From Hybos culiciformis (lineage: Eukaryota; Arthropoda; Insecta; Diptera; Hybotidae), in NCBI GenBank assembly GCA_964007475.1, contig OZ023273.1, forward strand, positions 38,813,525 to 38,877,524: DNA of 64,000 nt. Direction: 5' to 3'. Position numbers and translations under genes: made by a program. Under the pieces are notes generated by a model. That model was not told where the DNA came from and did not search any database. It was given only the letters and a program-made list of their open reading frames with translations. Of this stretch, positions 35,800-47,108 are shown piece after piece. Position 1 is the first letter of the stretch. Each line of letters starts with the position of its first letter.

Positions 35800-36130
35800 C
35801 ATATTATGACTTAAAGCATTTATGAACCATAAATTGAGATTTTGTTGTTAGTTTCTTAAAATTATGGAAGATTGGAGCAGGCACATATTTTAAGTTAACC
35901 ATATAAATCTTGAAAACCTTTCCTTTTGGAAAAGATGCAATAACTGTGGTGCTTGTACAACCCCCATTATCTTTTACAAATACTTAATAAACAAAATTTT
36001 ATACATTTCCAATTCAGAATAGTTTATTAGTACCTACCTATCTAATGAATATATTAACGGATTCAAAAAATATTTTCTATTTAACTATCGTTCTATATGT
36101 AAATTAATAATTAATGATTAGATATTATTA
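35800..36130 (-). pseudogene. Possible decayed FLYWCH exon
   Basis: Reading the minus strand, an FTYR-like word, then NWKCIK near 36010, and in another frame FVKDNGGCTSTTVIA and FHNF follow one another in the order of a FLYWCH finger. Stops and frame changes separate them and the last histidine is Phe. This fits a dead alternative exon at the edge of the block, just before the LINE. Weak by-eye evidence. Confidence 0.3.
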
Positions 36131-36581
36131 CATAGGTATCTGAATGTACATCTCTTGTTAAACAAATAACTGCATCATAGAAAAAAAAGAATATTTTGTA
36201 AATAAAAGAAAATCGAAACTATCATTGTTATCTTTAGTGTCATCAGACCGAATTTCAAATATGTAATTCATTAGCAGGTTCAATCAAACGATTATATACG
36301 AATACGACCCCACACTCCCAAAGTTATTTCCTCACGAAATGACCTTCACGGATAATCTTGATTATCCAAAATATACCTAGTTTCCAAATAGGTTAGTTAC
36401 CTACCTAGGAGGTAGGTATGTAGATAACTTATCTTTAATTTTGCATTGTTCATCAAATATTCAACTTCAATAACTATTACTTCATTAATTAGGGAGTAAA
36501 ATAAGTACGTATAATAAGTTAGAAGGGGGCTTCAACCACGACTCATAATATTCGCGGAGATATACCTACCTAACCTACCTA

Positions 36582-39494
36582 ATGGGTTCTATAATAAACA
36601 ACTACTTTTCTGGATTGGACGATTTCAATATTGGTTGTGTTCCTTTGGATGATGCTCAGATAGTTATTTTCTCCCTAAATTGTCGTAGTGTGTCGGCAAT
36701 AACCAAATTTAATAGCCTAAGAAACTGTCTATTTCAGTTGCCAACTGTTCCTCAGATTATTTGTCTTCAGGAGACTTGGATCTCAGATGTCAATACTGAT
36801 CTTTATAAGATACCTGGGTTTAATTCAATTTTCTCATGTAGAAAGGATAACTACGGCGGCGTTGCATTATATATCAATAAAAATATTGATTTCAATGTAA
36901 TTTCTTCTGGAAATGATCCTTTCAATTATATTGAAGTAACTCTCAACAATATCTCATTAAATGGTCAAAAAGTTTCCTTAATAAACTACTACAGACCGCC
37001 TCGAGTTGATATTGAAGTCTTCTTGAATTTTATCCATCATAATTTGAATAAACATGCGAATAGACCCACTCTCCTCCTTGGTGATGCAAACATAAACATG
37101 TTTTCGGAATCGCAACTCTCGGTCGATCTTAGTAATATTTATTCCTCCTATGATTTTATTCTTTGTAATTCTACTGTTACTAGACCTGAAACTAATTCAC
37201 TAATTGACCACATTGTCTTCAATCAATCTTTTTCCAGAAACGTGGTGGTAAATACAATCGAAAACGAATTAAGCGATCATAATATCCTACTAATTAACCT
37301 TCCTTTGAATTTCAAAAGTAATAATAAAACCTCAATAACAAAAATTTATATCGACCATAATATGATAAAACATGAGCTCTCGGTCTCTTTAGGCCACTAC
37401 AATCCGAACAGTTTTTGCGACCCCGATACTTTGTTAGATTTCCTGATAGATAAAATCAAATATATCACCGAAAAAAATACAACACGATCCCAAATTTCAA
37501 TAAACTCTCGATATTCTGCTGCTCCCTGGATCAACAAAAACCTTAAAATCTTAATTAGGAAAAAAAACTTACTTAGGAAAAAGTTAAAACAAATGCCGAA
37601 TAATAAATACTTGAAGACTAAATGTGCAAGACTATGTAAGCTTGTGACCTATTGTTTAAAAAAATGTGAGGCACAATACTATTCTTCAGGCCTAAAAAAC
37701 TGTGGCGGAGACAGCAGGAAAACTTGGAAATTTATTAACACCACTCTTAATAGAAAATCTAAGGACGGAGTTAAATCCATCAAGAGTACAGATGGAGTCA
37801 TTCATTGCGATTCTAATTCCATTGCAAATGCCTTCAACAACTATTTCATTGACAGTACTTCTAATTCTGATCCCACCGATTCAAGTATTGATTACTCGGC
37901 TTCTCATCTGACGTACTTTCCTCAATCTTTGTGCCTACAACAAACTGATTGTGATACAGTTTCAAAATTCATACAAAAATTAGATGCCAACAAGGCGGTC
38001 GGGTGGGATGGCATATCTAATTCTACACTTAAGTTATGCAGTGAAGAACTGGTTCCGTTTCTTACAAAGCTTATAAACCTAGTTATAGACACCTCCACTT
38101 ATCCCAAATCGCTCAAAATCCAGAAAATATGCCCGGTTTATAAAAAAGGTGACAAAATAGATATATGTAACTACCGACCAATTTCTGTGTTACCTGCAAT
38201 TAATAAATTAGTTGAAAAAGTAATTTTTCTTCAATTGATGGAATTTTTAAATCGAAACTCCTTTCTTTATCACCGACAGTTCGGCTTTAGACCAGAGGTG
38301 AACACAGAAACTGCTATCTTAACTATCATAGATAATATTGTGGAAGAGCTTGATCATGGGAAATGGGTTGGTGGCCTCTTTCTAGACCTCAGTAAGGCAT
38401 TCGATATGGTTAATCATGATATTCTTCTGATCAAACTACGTTATGCTGGGGTTAGAACTGGTGCTCTTAACCTTTTCAGAAGCTATCTTAGTGATAGAGT
38501 TCAGTTTGTAGCGATGAAGGAGGGTGGTAAAAGTACTTCTAAACCAATATGTCAAGGCGTTCCTCAAGGGAGTGTTTTGGGCCCATTATTTTTCTTGATT
38601 TTTATAAACGATCTATATTCCTATGGCTTAACTGGTAATTTAAATTTGTTTGCAGATGACACTTCCCTGTTTTATCCTGACCCTTCTATTTCTCATATCT
38701 CTAACTTAATTGAAACTGACTTTCTCCTGCTCGACAGGTACATGAAATCAAACAAGCTCAAGCTAAATGTAAATAAAACCCAATTTATTCTCTTCGGCAC
38801 CAATCAAAGGAGGAGGGCAAACGATATCACCCGAGTAACAGTAAATCTTAACAATAACCCTTTAACTGAATGTGAAAACGTTAAATTTCTAGGAATTACA
38901 ATTTCAAATAACCTTACCTGGAAATCCCACATTTCCAATGTAAGTAAAAAAATTTCTCCAGCATTAGGAATCCTCACAAAGTATAAACATCGTTTTCCTA
39001 CCCCTGTCAAGAGACAAATATATTTCGCACTAATCCACTCGCACTTATCTTATATAACATCAGTCTGGGCTGGTGGTAATGTTACCGAGATAAGTAAGCT
39101 GCAGCGCTTGCAAAATCGAGCTGTAAAAACTGTTTTCAATTTGCATCGTCTGACTCCTTCAATATCGCTATACTCGGAACAAGTTCTTGATAATTTACCA
39201 ATTAAGGGTTTATACTTTCTAAAGGTCGTATGTTTTGTTTATAAGGTCTTAAATAACTTAGGGCATAATATTATAGAGTTTCCACTAATATCGCATAATA
39301 TGATTACTAGAGATGTAGGGAATTTGGAAGTACCCCGGTGCTTCAATGAATTCGGTAAGCAACGCATAAGTGTCTCAGGGCCTACGCTTTTCAGACAAAT
39401 TCCACCTGACTTGGTTCTGGCTCGCTCATTTTCTATGTTCAAGGTTTGGATCATCAGATGGGTAATAGAAAATAATCTGGATCTCTATGTATGA
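36582..39494 (+). CDS. LINE ORF2: endonuclease-reverse transcriptase (CR1/L2-Jockey-like)
   Basis: Encodes a 970-residue protein with no interruption. N-terminal ~240 residues are an APE-type endonuclease: LNCRS, LQETW, GGVALYIN, NYYRPP, GDANIN, IDHI and ELSDHN. The reverse transcriptase lies at about residues 470-760: NYRPISVLP, RQFGFRP, LDLSKAFDMV, QGVPQGSVLGP and the catalytic LFADD, then FLGITISNNLTW. The C-terminal part has LQRLQNRAVK. Such proteins nick target DNA and copy their own RNA into it. Full length for ORF2 in this group. No ORF1 was found upstream, so the element is 5'-truncated or ORF1-less. Intact frame suggests a recent insertion. Exact clade uncertain. Confidence 0.9.
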   Translation: MGSIINNYFSGLDDFNIGCVPLDDAQIVIFSLNCRSVSAITKFNSLRNCLFQLPTVPQIICLQETWISDVNTDLYKIPGFNSIFSCRKDNYGGVALYINKNIDFNVISSGNDPFNYIEVTLNNISLNGQKVSLINYYRPPRVDIEVFLNFIHHNLNKHANRPTLLLGDANINMFSESQLSVDLSNIYSSYDFILCNSTVTRPETNSLIDHIVFNQSFSRNVVVNTIENELSDHNILLINLPLNFKSNNKTSITKIYIDHNMIKHELSVSLGHYNPNSFCDPDTLLDFLIDKIKYITEKNTTRSQISINSRYSAAPWINKNLKILIRKKNLLRKKLKQMPNNKYLKTKCARLCKLVTYCLKKCEAQYYSSGLKNCGGDSRKTWKFINTTLNRKSKDGVKSIKSTDGVIHCDSNSIANAFNNYFIDSTSNSDPTDSSIDYSASHLTYFPQSLCLQQTDCDTVSKFIQKLDANKAVGWDGISNSTLKLCSEELVPFLTKLINLVIDTSTYPKSLKIQKICPVYKKGDKIDICNYRPISVLPAINKLVEKVIFLQLMEFLNRNSFLYHRQFGFRPEVNTETAILTIIDNIVEELDHGKWVGGLFLDLSKAFDMVNHDILLIKLRYAGVRTGALNLFRSYLSDRVQFVAMKEGGKSTSKPICQGVPQGSVLGPLFFLIFINDLYSYGLTGNLNLFADDTSLFYPDPSISHISNLIETDFLLLDRYMKSNKLKLNVNKTQFILFGTNQRRRANDITRVTVNLNNNPLTECENVKFLGITISNNLTWKSHISNVSKKISPALGILTKYKHRFPTPVKRQIYFALIHSHLSYITSVWAGGNVTEISKLQRLQNRAVKTVFNLHRLTPSISLYSEQVLDNLPIKGLYFLKVVCFVYKVLNNLGHNIIEFPLISHNMITRDVGNLEVPRCFNEFGKQRISVSGPTLFRQIPPDLVLARSFSMFKVWIIRWVIENNLDLYV

Positions 39495-39928
39495 GTTAGA
39501 TAAAATGTACCTTTGGTACCAGTTTTTTAGGGAATAAGCTTACATATTATATTATATAATTACAATATTGTATAATCTTGTCTTTTCGTATTGAATTTTA
39601 TTCCAAATTTCCTTTCCTTCATTTTAGAGTCTTAGCATAGGAGCTTTCCTAAATTTCAAATTTCTTATTTCTTATTTCTTAATTACTGAACCCTTAATTT
39701 CTTAATTTCTTAACTTCTTAAATTTTATTTTTTTTTAATCTTTTAATTTTGTAATTTTGATTTTTGATTTTTTAGTTTCTTTTTATTTTATTTTATTTTA
39801 TTTTATTTTAATTTTCGTCTTGAATTCTGTTCTTTTCTAAATTTATAATGTTAATGTGATGTTTAATGATTAATAAATTAAGGAAAAGAGAATATATAAA
39901 ATAATAATAATAATAATAATAAATAGTG
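39495..39928 (+). mobile_element. LINE 3' region with short-repeat tail
   Basis: After the stop at 39494 come about 400 non-coding bases with TTTCTTA and TTTTATTTTA runs, then a tail of ATA/AAT triplets at about 39897-39926. Simple-repeat tails rather than poly(A) are usual in CR1/L2-like LINEs. I could not identify a target-site duplication. Confidence 0.6.
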
Positions 39929-39929
39929 A

Positions 39930-40857
39930 ATTGTCACTTTGTGTTCAAGCTGGAACATCTTTTAATGTACTTAAACGCATCGTACTTAACTTCTCATGCT
40001 CCTAAAAAGCTTCTCAAAGCGCTGGAGCAATACTTGTATCGGATTTAAATTCTATAGTAACTAATGAAATTTTTTCCAGCTTACATATGATTTATACTAA
40101 CTTTTATTCAATTTCAATTATAAAATACAATAAGTTTTCAGTCAATTTTTATCTTTCGTTATTGTAAGAATATTGTACTGATATATATGTAAGAATCTGT
40201 TTTATTGTTGATTATCTCAAATGTTTATGTCTGTAAAAATGAAATAAAAATAATAAAAAAAAAAAAAAAAAAACCTATGTACAGGATCGAACGAAAATTA
40301 AAAAAAAAAAAAATTATTTTAATAAATTCAAAAATATTTAGGTAGGTACCTACTCCTAAAATTCTCATACAATAAAAGGATAAATAAAAGTAAAAAAAAA
40401 AAAAAAAACTACAAAAATTCACAAAATTTTATAGGTAGGTTGTAGGTAGGAATTTTGATACCTAGAGAAAAAAAAACCTAAGTACAAGTAGGTACCTACC
40501 TAATATTTTTTATTATTATTTTCATTTTAAATTTTAATTTACATTAAAAATACCCTAGTTCGATCGAAATAACAATATTATTTAAATGTACGTAATTATA
40601 ATTTTTATTAAAATCAAATTACAAGTAATTATTTATAAATTATAAAATTTTTAATGCTTAATTAAATTCAATTTTTTATTTTAATTTTTTCAACTCACTC
40701 AACACATTAAAAATCAAAATAAAAAAATGGTGGTGAAACGCTTGGCTTGGATATTATGTTAGTGAATGTGATGTGACGACAGCTTTTGAATGGTTTTTGT
40801 TTATATTTTTCAACAAAACCAAATACTTTAAAATAGTATATACCAATACCAGCGATG
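39930..40857. other. AT-rich stretch with A runs and GTAGGTACCTAC words
   Basis: No gene. Contains several long A runs (near 40258, 40300 and 40395) and TAGGTAGGTACCTACC words at 40340 and 40490. Confidence 0.4.
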
Positions 40858-41025
40858 ATATTTTGCAAAATGACATTTGTCCGCCAAAGTTTGAAAGTTC
40901 AATCGCCGACAAATGTCATTTGTCCGCGGCGGACAAATGCCATTTTACAATCGCGGATAAATGTCATTTTGTCCGCGAAGTTTTCCATACAAATTTCATC
41001 GCGGACAAATGTCACGGCGCCTACA
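40858..41025. repeat. Second copy of the GACATTTGTCCGCG foldback repeat
   Basis: Shares ATTTTGCAAAATGACATTTG, TTTTCCATACAAATTTCATC and GTCACGGCGCC with the repeat at 11990-12350, with fewer internal words. ORFs giving repeated DKCHF peptides here are repeat translations. Confidence 0.8.
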
Positions 41026-41202
41026 AAAACATGTTATATTTCAGGGATGGGTGAGTATTTTGTATATATTTTGTAAGGCAATATTCAGAAGGGATTAACG
41101 TTAATTGAGCAAGTCAATTTTGACGTTGATAATTTTTAAAACTGAAGATATACTCAAACAAAACGAGGCGTGAGTTCTTAACCAACTGCTTGCGACGACA
41201 TG

Positions 41203-42272
41203 TAGAGATGTGTCGTTCGTGAACGACCGAGTTAAAAAGAACGGATCACTAAAGTGAACGATGACCGATCGGTCAGTAAAAAAAAAATATATCGTTCATC
41301 GTTCACCGTTCATCGTTCTTTTCTTAAAAAAAAAAAGTTCTGTAGGTGTAGAGAAGAGATAAATGTTTGAAAAGAGCAGTACACTTATTTTTCAGCTATA
41401 AGGAAGAAAGAGAAATTGTGTTGGTGTTGTTAGATTGTTATGTAAGTGTAGCTGTGAACAATAGCTACCTCTTTACTGGTCTGAAAATTATCGTCTTTTT
41501 CAATTGAAAATGCCACACGACATCCATAGAAAAAAATACAATAAGAAAGACTGACGGGAAACAGATTAAATATTTAAAGGAATGTTTTATTTTTCATAAG
41601 AAATTATCCCAAAAAATATAACAAAAAATATTAATAAAGATAAAAAAAAATTTTTTTTTGATATAATCGATTATTGCTAATATAGATATTTGAATAATTA
41701 TTAGTAGATTAATATGCTCTAAATATTTTTATTTTTTTTATAATAAAAATAAATCATATTAACTTTAAAAATAATAGATGAATTAATGCTTCCTAAAGTT
41801 CACAGTTCACTTTCAGTTTATTTTATTTGGTATTTTTTTATTTTTGCAAAGTTCATTTTGATTTGAGTTAATTTTATCGGTCGTTCAATTGAGCTATATT
41901 TTTAACTCGGTCAGTAAAAATAGTACGTTCATTTTTTAACCCGTTCAATATTTTTTAACTCGGTCAGTAAAAATAGTACGTTCATTTTTTAACCCGTTCA
42001 ATTTTTTTTAACTCGGTCAGTAAAAATAGTATGTTCATTTTTTAACCCGTTCAATTTTTTTTAACTCGGTCAGTAAAAATAGTTCGTTCATTTTTTTAAC
42101 CCGTTCAATTTTTTTAACTCGGTCAGTAAATTGATTTGAGTTCATTTTTTTTCGGTCGTTCGCGAACGAGAAAATAGGTCGTTCAATTGAACGATATTTT
42201 TTAACTCGGTCAGTAAAAAAGAACGAACGAGTTAACACAGGTCACTGAAGTGAACGAGATTTCCCATCACTA
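41203..42272. mobile_element. hAT-type MITE with ACGACATG duplication
   Basis: Ends TAGAGATGTG at the left and, reversed, TAGTGATGGG at the right, with perfect 8-base duplications ACGACATG at 41195-41202 and 42273-42280. The interior reiterates GAACG/CGTTC words: GTTCGTGAACGACCGAG near the left, and about four ~57-bp tandem units (ACTCGGTCAGTAAAAATAG plus TTAACCCGTTCA) at 41,920-42,130. No transposase. The 8-bp duplication and GATG ends fit the hAT superfamily. Confidence 0.85.
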
Positions 42273-42306
42273 ACGACATGTTAAATTAGCAAAGTATAAA
42301 GTACTA

Positions 42307-42638
42307 AACACAATTGGGGCGACAGCGACAACGACAGCGATAGCGACTATCAAAAAAAAATAGAAACCATATATTTGTATGAGAATGAACACAATTGAGA
42401 CGACTGGCGACAAACGACATTGTCGCCTGGCGACAAATTAGAAATTTTTCTATTTTGTCGCCAGGCGACAACGACAACCATATATTTTTTTATTTATTTT
42501 TCTATTTGTTTACTTTTTTCCTGTATATTTATTTCGTCGCCGTCGCCGTCGCCGTAATTGTGTTCACTCGAGTGATATCGCTGTCGTTGTCGTTGTAGTC
42601 GTTGTTGTCGCCGTCGTTGTCGCCCCAATTGTGTTTAC
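42307..42638. mobile_element. TIR foldback element of GGCGACAACGACA words
   Basis: Ends AACACAATTGGGGCGACA and its inverse TGTCGCCCCAATTGTGTT. Flanks fit either a TA or an ACT duplication; the two cannot be told apart. Inside, GGCGACAACGAC and its complement alternate, with a second inverted pair GAACACAATTG/AATTGTGTTC. GC-rich compared with surroundings and non-coding. Confidence 0.75.
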
Positions 42639-42660
42639 TCCTTAAACAAGGAATAACTAG

Positions 42661-42993
42661 GTGTCTACATTAGCGTATTTTTCCTGCATGCGATTTTGTT
42701 CTTTAAATGTATTCGTGTATCTTTATACAAAATCCAAAATCGCAGCAAAATACGAATGCTGATTTTGAATACTTTTTCAGCATGCGTATTTTTTGACATT
42801 TCTCACAAATTTTGCTTTTTTTTGTTAATTTGACATTTAAGTCAACTAAAATGGTACAATTTGGAAAAATGTATAAAAATCGCGTGCTGTAAATCTAACC
42901 CAGTGGCATATTGAGCACACACAAATACTAATAAATGAAACAGTAGAATACATTCATAAATACGCGCGATTCTAAATCGCTAATGTAGACAGC
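42661..42993. mobile_element. TIR element, ends TGTCTACATTAGCG
   Basis: The left end TGTCTACATTAGCG is matched by CGCTAATGTAGACA at the right, about 330 bases apart. Inside, GCATGCGATTTTG and CAAAATCGCAGC blocks are inverted. No ORF. Target-site duplication not resolved. It is the third TIR element in a row after those at 41203 and 42307. Confidence 0.65.
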
Positions 42994-42999
42994 CCGTAA

Positions 43000-43855
43000 A
43001 TTATTAAAGTATTTTCGTCATATTTTCAATAGGTGTCGCTATTCTTATGACAACACTACGAGTAGTTGAATGTTTATACCATTTTATTATTCATTTCTCG
43101 GTTTTATTTTGCTCCGCAGTGCATCTATTGTAAAATTATAAAATGTTTGTTCATGTCATTTTGTCAATAATAAAATGTCAAAGATAAAAAAAATAAAAAT
43201 AACACATTTTTTTTTCTTAACTTTATTTATTTAAAATTAAAAGTATAATAATTTTTTTAATTTATTCATTTAATTATAATAGTTGTATAATGCTATGTTT
43301 TTGTATTGTATATTATACTTGAACGATATATTTATAAAATATCGGAAATCAGAATACTTAAAACATTTAAAGTTGTTCTAGCATCAAAAAGAACAATAGC
43401 ATAGATGGATGAACGCGAAACAGAACCAAATTCTATAATATCGGTCTCGGCACGGCATAAATTTTCAAGGGAAGTTTATTATTAAAGTGGAAATAATTTA
43501 CCTACAGCAAATATTGTTGCAAAATGGTTTTGAAAATCGCAATGGCAGTAAGTAAAAAGTATAAGAAAGATCCTTTTTTTGCACCAAAAAACATCTCAGC
43601 TCAGATCTGTTTTTTGAGACTTGTTACGACTACAACATAATATAAGCATAATTCCAGTTAGTAAGTAAGTTTTGTTTGCTTACGTTTTGTGGAATTTTAG
43701 AAATTTAGGGAAAAATTACGAATTTAAGGGATGGAAACTATTGTTAAATAAGTACGGGTAGGTAAGTACCTACCCACAGTTATTAAAATTCTAAAGTAGA
43801 ATTAAAAAAGTAATAACTTTTTTTGTAAATTTTTTGTACCTACCGAAATAATTTT
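43000..43855. other. Gene-free stretch
   Basis: No gene recognised on either strand. AT-rich, with one GGTAGGTAAGTACCTACC word near 43,760. Confidence 0.4.
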
Positions 43856-43924
43856 CAAAAACGGCCTTCTGGAGGTTGGTCAGTGGGATTTGCGGCGCCA
43901 ACCTTCAGACCTCCAGACCGCCCG

Positions 43925-44170
43925 CCGTCCCCCACCACCCCCTCTTGTTTTGGAACACCCCCTATACTCTCTACAAAAAAATGGGGCAAATCGAGTAAAA
44001 AAAAAAAATTTCCCATACAAAACGTATGAAAACTTTGGGGGGCCCTATCTCCGAAACGGGGCGTTTGCCCCAAGAACTGATTTCAGTTTTGGGAGTTTGG
44101 GCACCGCCTCTACTCCCCCTCCAAGTTTCAGCCCATTCTGAGTGGTTCCCATAAACTGCACTTTAGCCTA
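43925..44170 (+). repeat. Solo terminal copy related to element at 1-1284
   Basis: Carries CCCATACAAAACGTATGAAA, TTTGGGGGGCCCTATCTCC, CGAAACGGGGCGTTTGCCCC, CTGATTTCAGTTTTGGGAG and CATTCTGAGTGGTTCCC, which are the arm of the left-edge element. Apparent ORFs on both strands are repeat translations. Confidence 0.7.
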
Positions 44171-44329
44171 ACTTTTTTTTAATCTTTTTAAGGCCGTAAA
44201 TTAATAAGCCTAGTTGGCTTAGACTTGTTAATTTTGAATTAAATAAATAAGTAAAATAATCTCATTTGGAATACAAATAAAATAAAATTAAAAAATAAGA
44301 AAAAAATTGTATTTTCTTTTTTATTTCAG

Positions 44330-44855
44330 TACAAATGCCTGGAATTATTGAAGTTTTGTGGTAATACATATTAAATTTAGATCACGTTGTTCAATTGTTT
44401 AATCGTTGAGAGAGTGATGTTCTTAGTATAGGATCGCAAAATTTAAGGTCTAAGCTTTATAAAAAGTCGCTCAAACAAAAATTACAAAATACCTAATAAT
44501 TACTAGCATCCTAGAAGATAAATAAAACAGAAACTGGTTTTATGTTTACTTTTAGTATAAAATCAATTATTGTTCACTATAATTTCGGCTTTTACTCATT
44601 CTTGAATGTCTACATGACTTAAAATTAAATGTATAAATTCTATTGTTACTTTTGTAATAAATAAAATAAATTAACCAAACACACTTTTTTTTGTTTTATT
44701 TATAATAAATTTATTTTCCTCGAAAAATTTCAAAATACTTATTAATTAATGTACAATTATTTTCAGAAAATATTTCAAAAACCACTCATTTAGTTTATTG
44801 GCATAAAGCTTATGAATCTGGGAATAAATTCACAGAAGAATCTAATAATAAATAA
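44330..44855 (+). other. Two cryptic short in-phase tails (unproven)
   Basis: Two acceptor-like sites, TTTTTTATTTCAG before 44330 and ATTATTTTCAG before 44767, open frames in the same phase as the real tails. They encode only 11 and 28 residues (to 44364 and 44855). The second contains THLVYWHKAYESG, faintly like the aromatic start of a FLYWCH finger, but no zinc ligands follow. Possibly decayed exons or chance. Confidence 0.25.
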
Positions 44856-45475
44856 AATGTCCACAATGATGATATCAAGATTGATGCTATTTAAAATATG
44901 TACACCAATTGTTAGAAGTTATGTTTCCAGATTGATTCATTTAGTTATAAAAAATTTAATCTGATAAAATACATAAAGTGAACGAAAATTGTTTACTAAA
45001 ATTATGGATTTTATTATTTTTTTTGAATGTCTACACCACTTTAAATTAAATGAATCAGTTTATTGTGTCTATTAAATTATAAATATTAAAAAAATTAAGT
45101 TAATTAAATAAATTTTTTAAAGGTATTATGAGTTTTTAATTAATTTCTTTGTTTTGTCAATAAATAATTTAAGCTAGAATTATCAGAATATATAAAAAAC
45201 ATTTTCAATTATTTATTAATTTAATGCCAATTATTATAATATACTTGTTCACAATAATTATCATTCAAAACTTTTGATTAAATACCTAGACGACAATTGT
45301 AAAAATTTTAAATATATCAATTCTCTTTAATTTAATAAAATTGGAGTAGTAGGTAATCTTATTTTATTTAATTTATTCTGTAATTTTTTTCATTATATCA
45401 GTAAATAATCTATCTCTTTCCAAAAATTTAAGACTTATCCAGTTTATTAACATAATAAATTATTTTATTTTTCAG

Positions 45476-45888
45476 TTCAGTATCCAAGTGATAACATTCC
45501 ATTATATCCCGGAAGTACTGTCAATGTAAGTAAACAACAGCTTTTGAAAATTTACTCAATGTCAACCAAACCATCGCAGTATACGTCATTACTAATGGAT
45601 CTAGTTTTTGGAGAAGACGTTATAAATGAATGCATAAAAAAAAAAAAAACTCAATTGAAAGCGTTAAACCTTGTCAAATTGGAATCAGTTATAAGTAAGA
45701 TAACAAAAAGTTGTATAACTGTATTGTAGGTAATAATTTAGTAATTTTTATTTATTCTTTTAGCCCATGTAATTTTAGTTTATGAAAGACATGGTAATGT
45801 GATTACAGAAGACGCAGTAAAAAAATTCATTTTGAAAAAGTTTAATGCATTAAGGAAAATTCAAATGAAAAATTTAATTGGGAAATGA
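45476..45888 (+). CDS. mod(mdg4): mod(mdg4)-like alternative 3' exons with BEN domain
   Basis: Two exons: 45476-45694 and 45764-45888. The first follows TTATTTTTCAG and opens with TT in the shared phase. It encodes LYPGSTVNVSKQQLLKI, then LLMDLVFGEDVINEC and LKALNLVKLESVI. After donor GTAAGA and acceptor TATTCTTTTAG, the second exon adds VILVYERHGNVI, AVKKFILKKFNALRK and a TGA stop. The order V-x-L, paired leucines before a [LV]F, a short acidic helix, and a terminal basic helix fits a BEN domain, a DNA-binding fold in insulator and repressor proteins. AATAAA at 45908. BTB joined to BEN is known in vertebrate NACC1/2. Domain call is by eye. Confidence 0.65.
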
Positions 45889-46815
45889 TATTTATATTTC
45901 ATATAACAATAAATTATGACTTTTTTAATTATTTAAAATAGAATTGGAAATAAAAATATAATATTTAAATATATAAAGTGCCTAATTAATAAAACGATAT
46001 TATGGTTAAATAATTTATCCATTCATTATACAATAAATATAATGTATTGTTTATTTACTTTTATGTGAATTGCACAATTTCTTTCGAAGTTTACCTCTGT
46101 TCTAGTGGTTATTTGCAATTCAGACAGCATTGTCAAACTAGGTTTTATTACCTTTGTTTTTAATTTAAAGACTTAATTTTTGGCGAGTATGTTAGATTAA
46201 AAAAAAAACAATAATTTATATTTTTTTGCAAAAATATTTCAAATGCACTCTAATTACTATGATGTAATTTTTTTGCATTTGAAGATTGTTGAAAAAGAAT
46301 TTTTTTCATTATGTTTAAGATTCGTTTAAATTAAATAGTTGGTTGATGTATGTAATCAAAATTTAAAACAACTTATAGGATTCAATGCAACATCTCATAC
46401 TGATCTCTGATATTATGTAATCAAAACAAAATAATTATTCCAAACTCATCGAACTTCTACAATTATTTAAATAGAAAAAATTAACGAATGTTAGAAAAAA
46501 AAAAATCAATTTTATATTCCAAAATATTTATTTCATGAACATTTCATAATATTTATTTGAAAAATTAAAAAAAATTAAAAATAGATATTGGGATTGAATT
46601 TACGTGACAACTTCGATAAAAAATTGACTTTTTTTTATTTTTCTAAAGTTTTATAAATGAAAAACGGTCTATATAAGCAGTTAAAATTCTTCTATTTGAT
46701 GAATCTCACTTACAATTTTTATAAAAATCATTTGTAAACAGAATTTTATATTAAGATAAGTTGTTTATAAAGTTAAACGATATTGTTTCAAACACATTAT
46801 TCTATTTTGTTTTAG

Positions 46816-47108
46816 ATCAGAAAGTATTATTGACAACCAATAGCGGAGAATATTTGCATTTTTCCACAACACAAAGGGGACGAGTAATGTTAATTTATGC
46901 TGGTTACAAGTATGTGACAAATCGGCAGTCCCATAAGAATACATTTTGGAGATGTTCACGTTATGTTAAATATGGATGTCGAGCCACAGTGGTCACATCC
47001 AAAAATAATAAAACTCCAGGAACTACCACTATAAGAATTGCTGGATCACCTCATACGCATGGTCCAGAAATAAAACAAGATCCAACGGATTATATTTTAA
47101 ACTATTAG
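46816..47108 (+). CDS. mod(mdg4): mod(mdg4)-like alternative 3' exon, FLYWCH tail 14
   Basis: Acceptor TTCTATTTTGTTTTAG followed by AT (shared phase). 96 residues. Finger: FSTTQRGRVMLIYAGYKY, FWRC, GCRATVV, PHTH. The loop between the second cysteine and the histidines is long and Thr-rich. The ATG at 46761 lies before the acceptor and is not a credible start. Confidence 0.8.

Noticed and set aside
37702..39454. Small ORFs inside the LINE on both strands
   Set aside because: Shadow frames of the 970-aa ORF2.
40773..41076. ORFs with repeated DKCHF / TNVI peptides
   Set aside because: Translation of the GACATTTGTCCGCG foldback repeat; frames overlap and shift with the repeat.
43855..44141. Pro/Gly-rich ORFs on both strands
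   Set aside because: They lie within the GC-richer terminal repeat shared with 1-1284 and have no domain.
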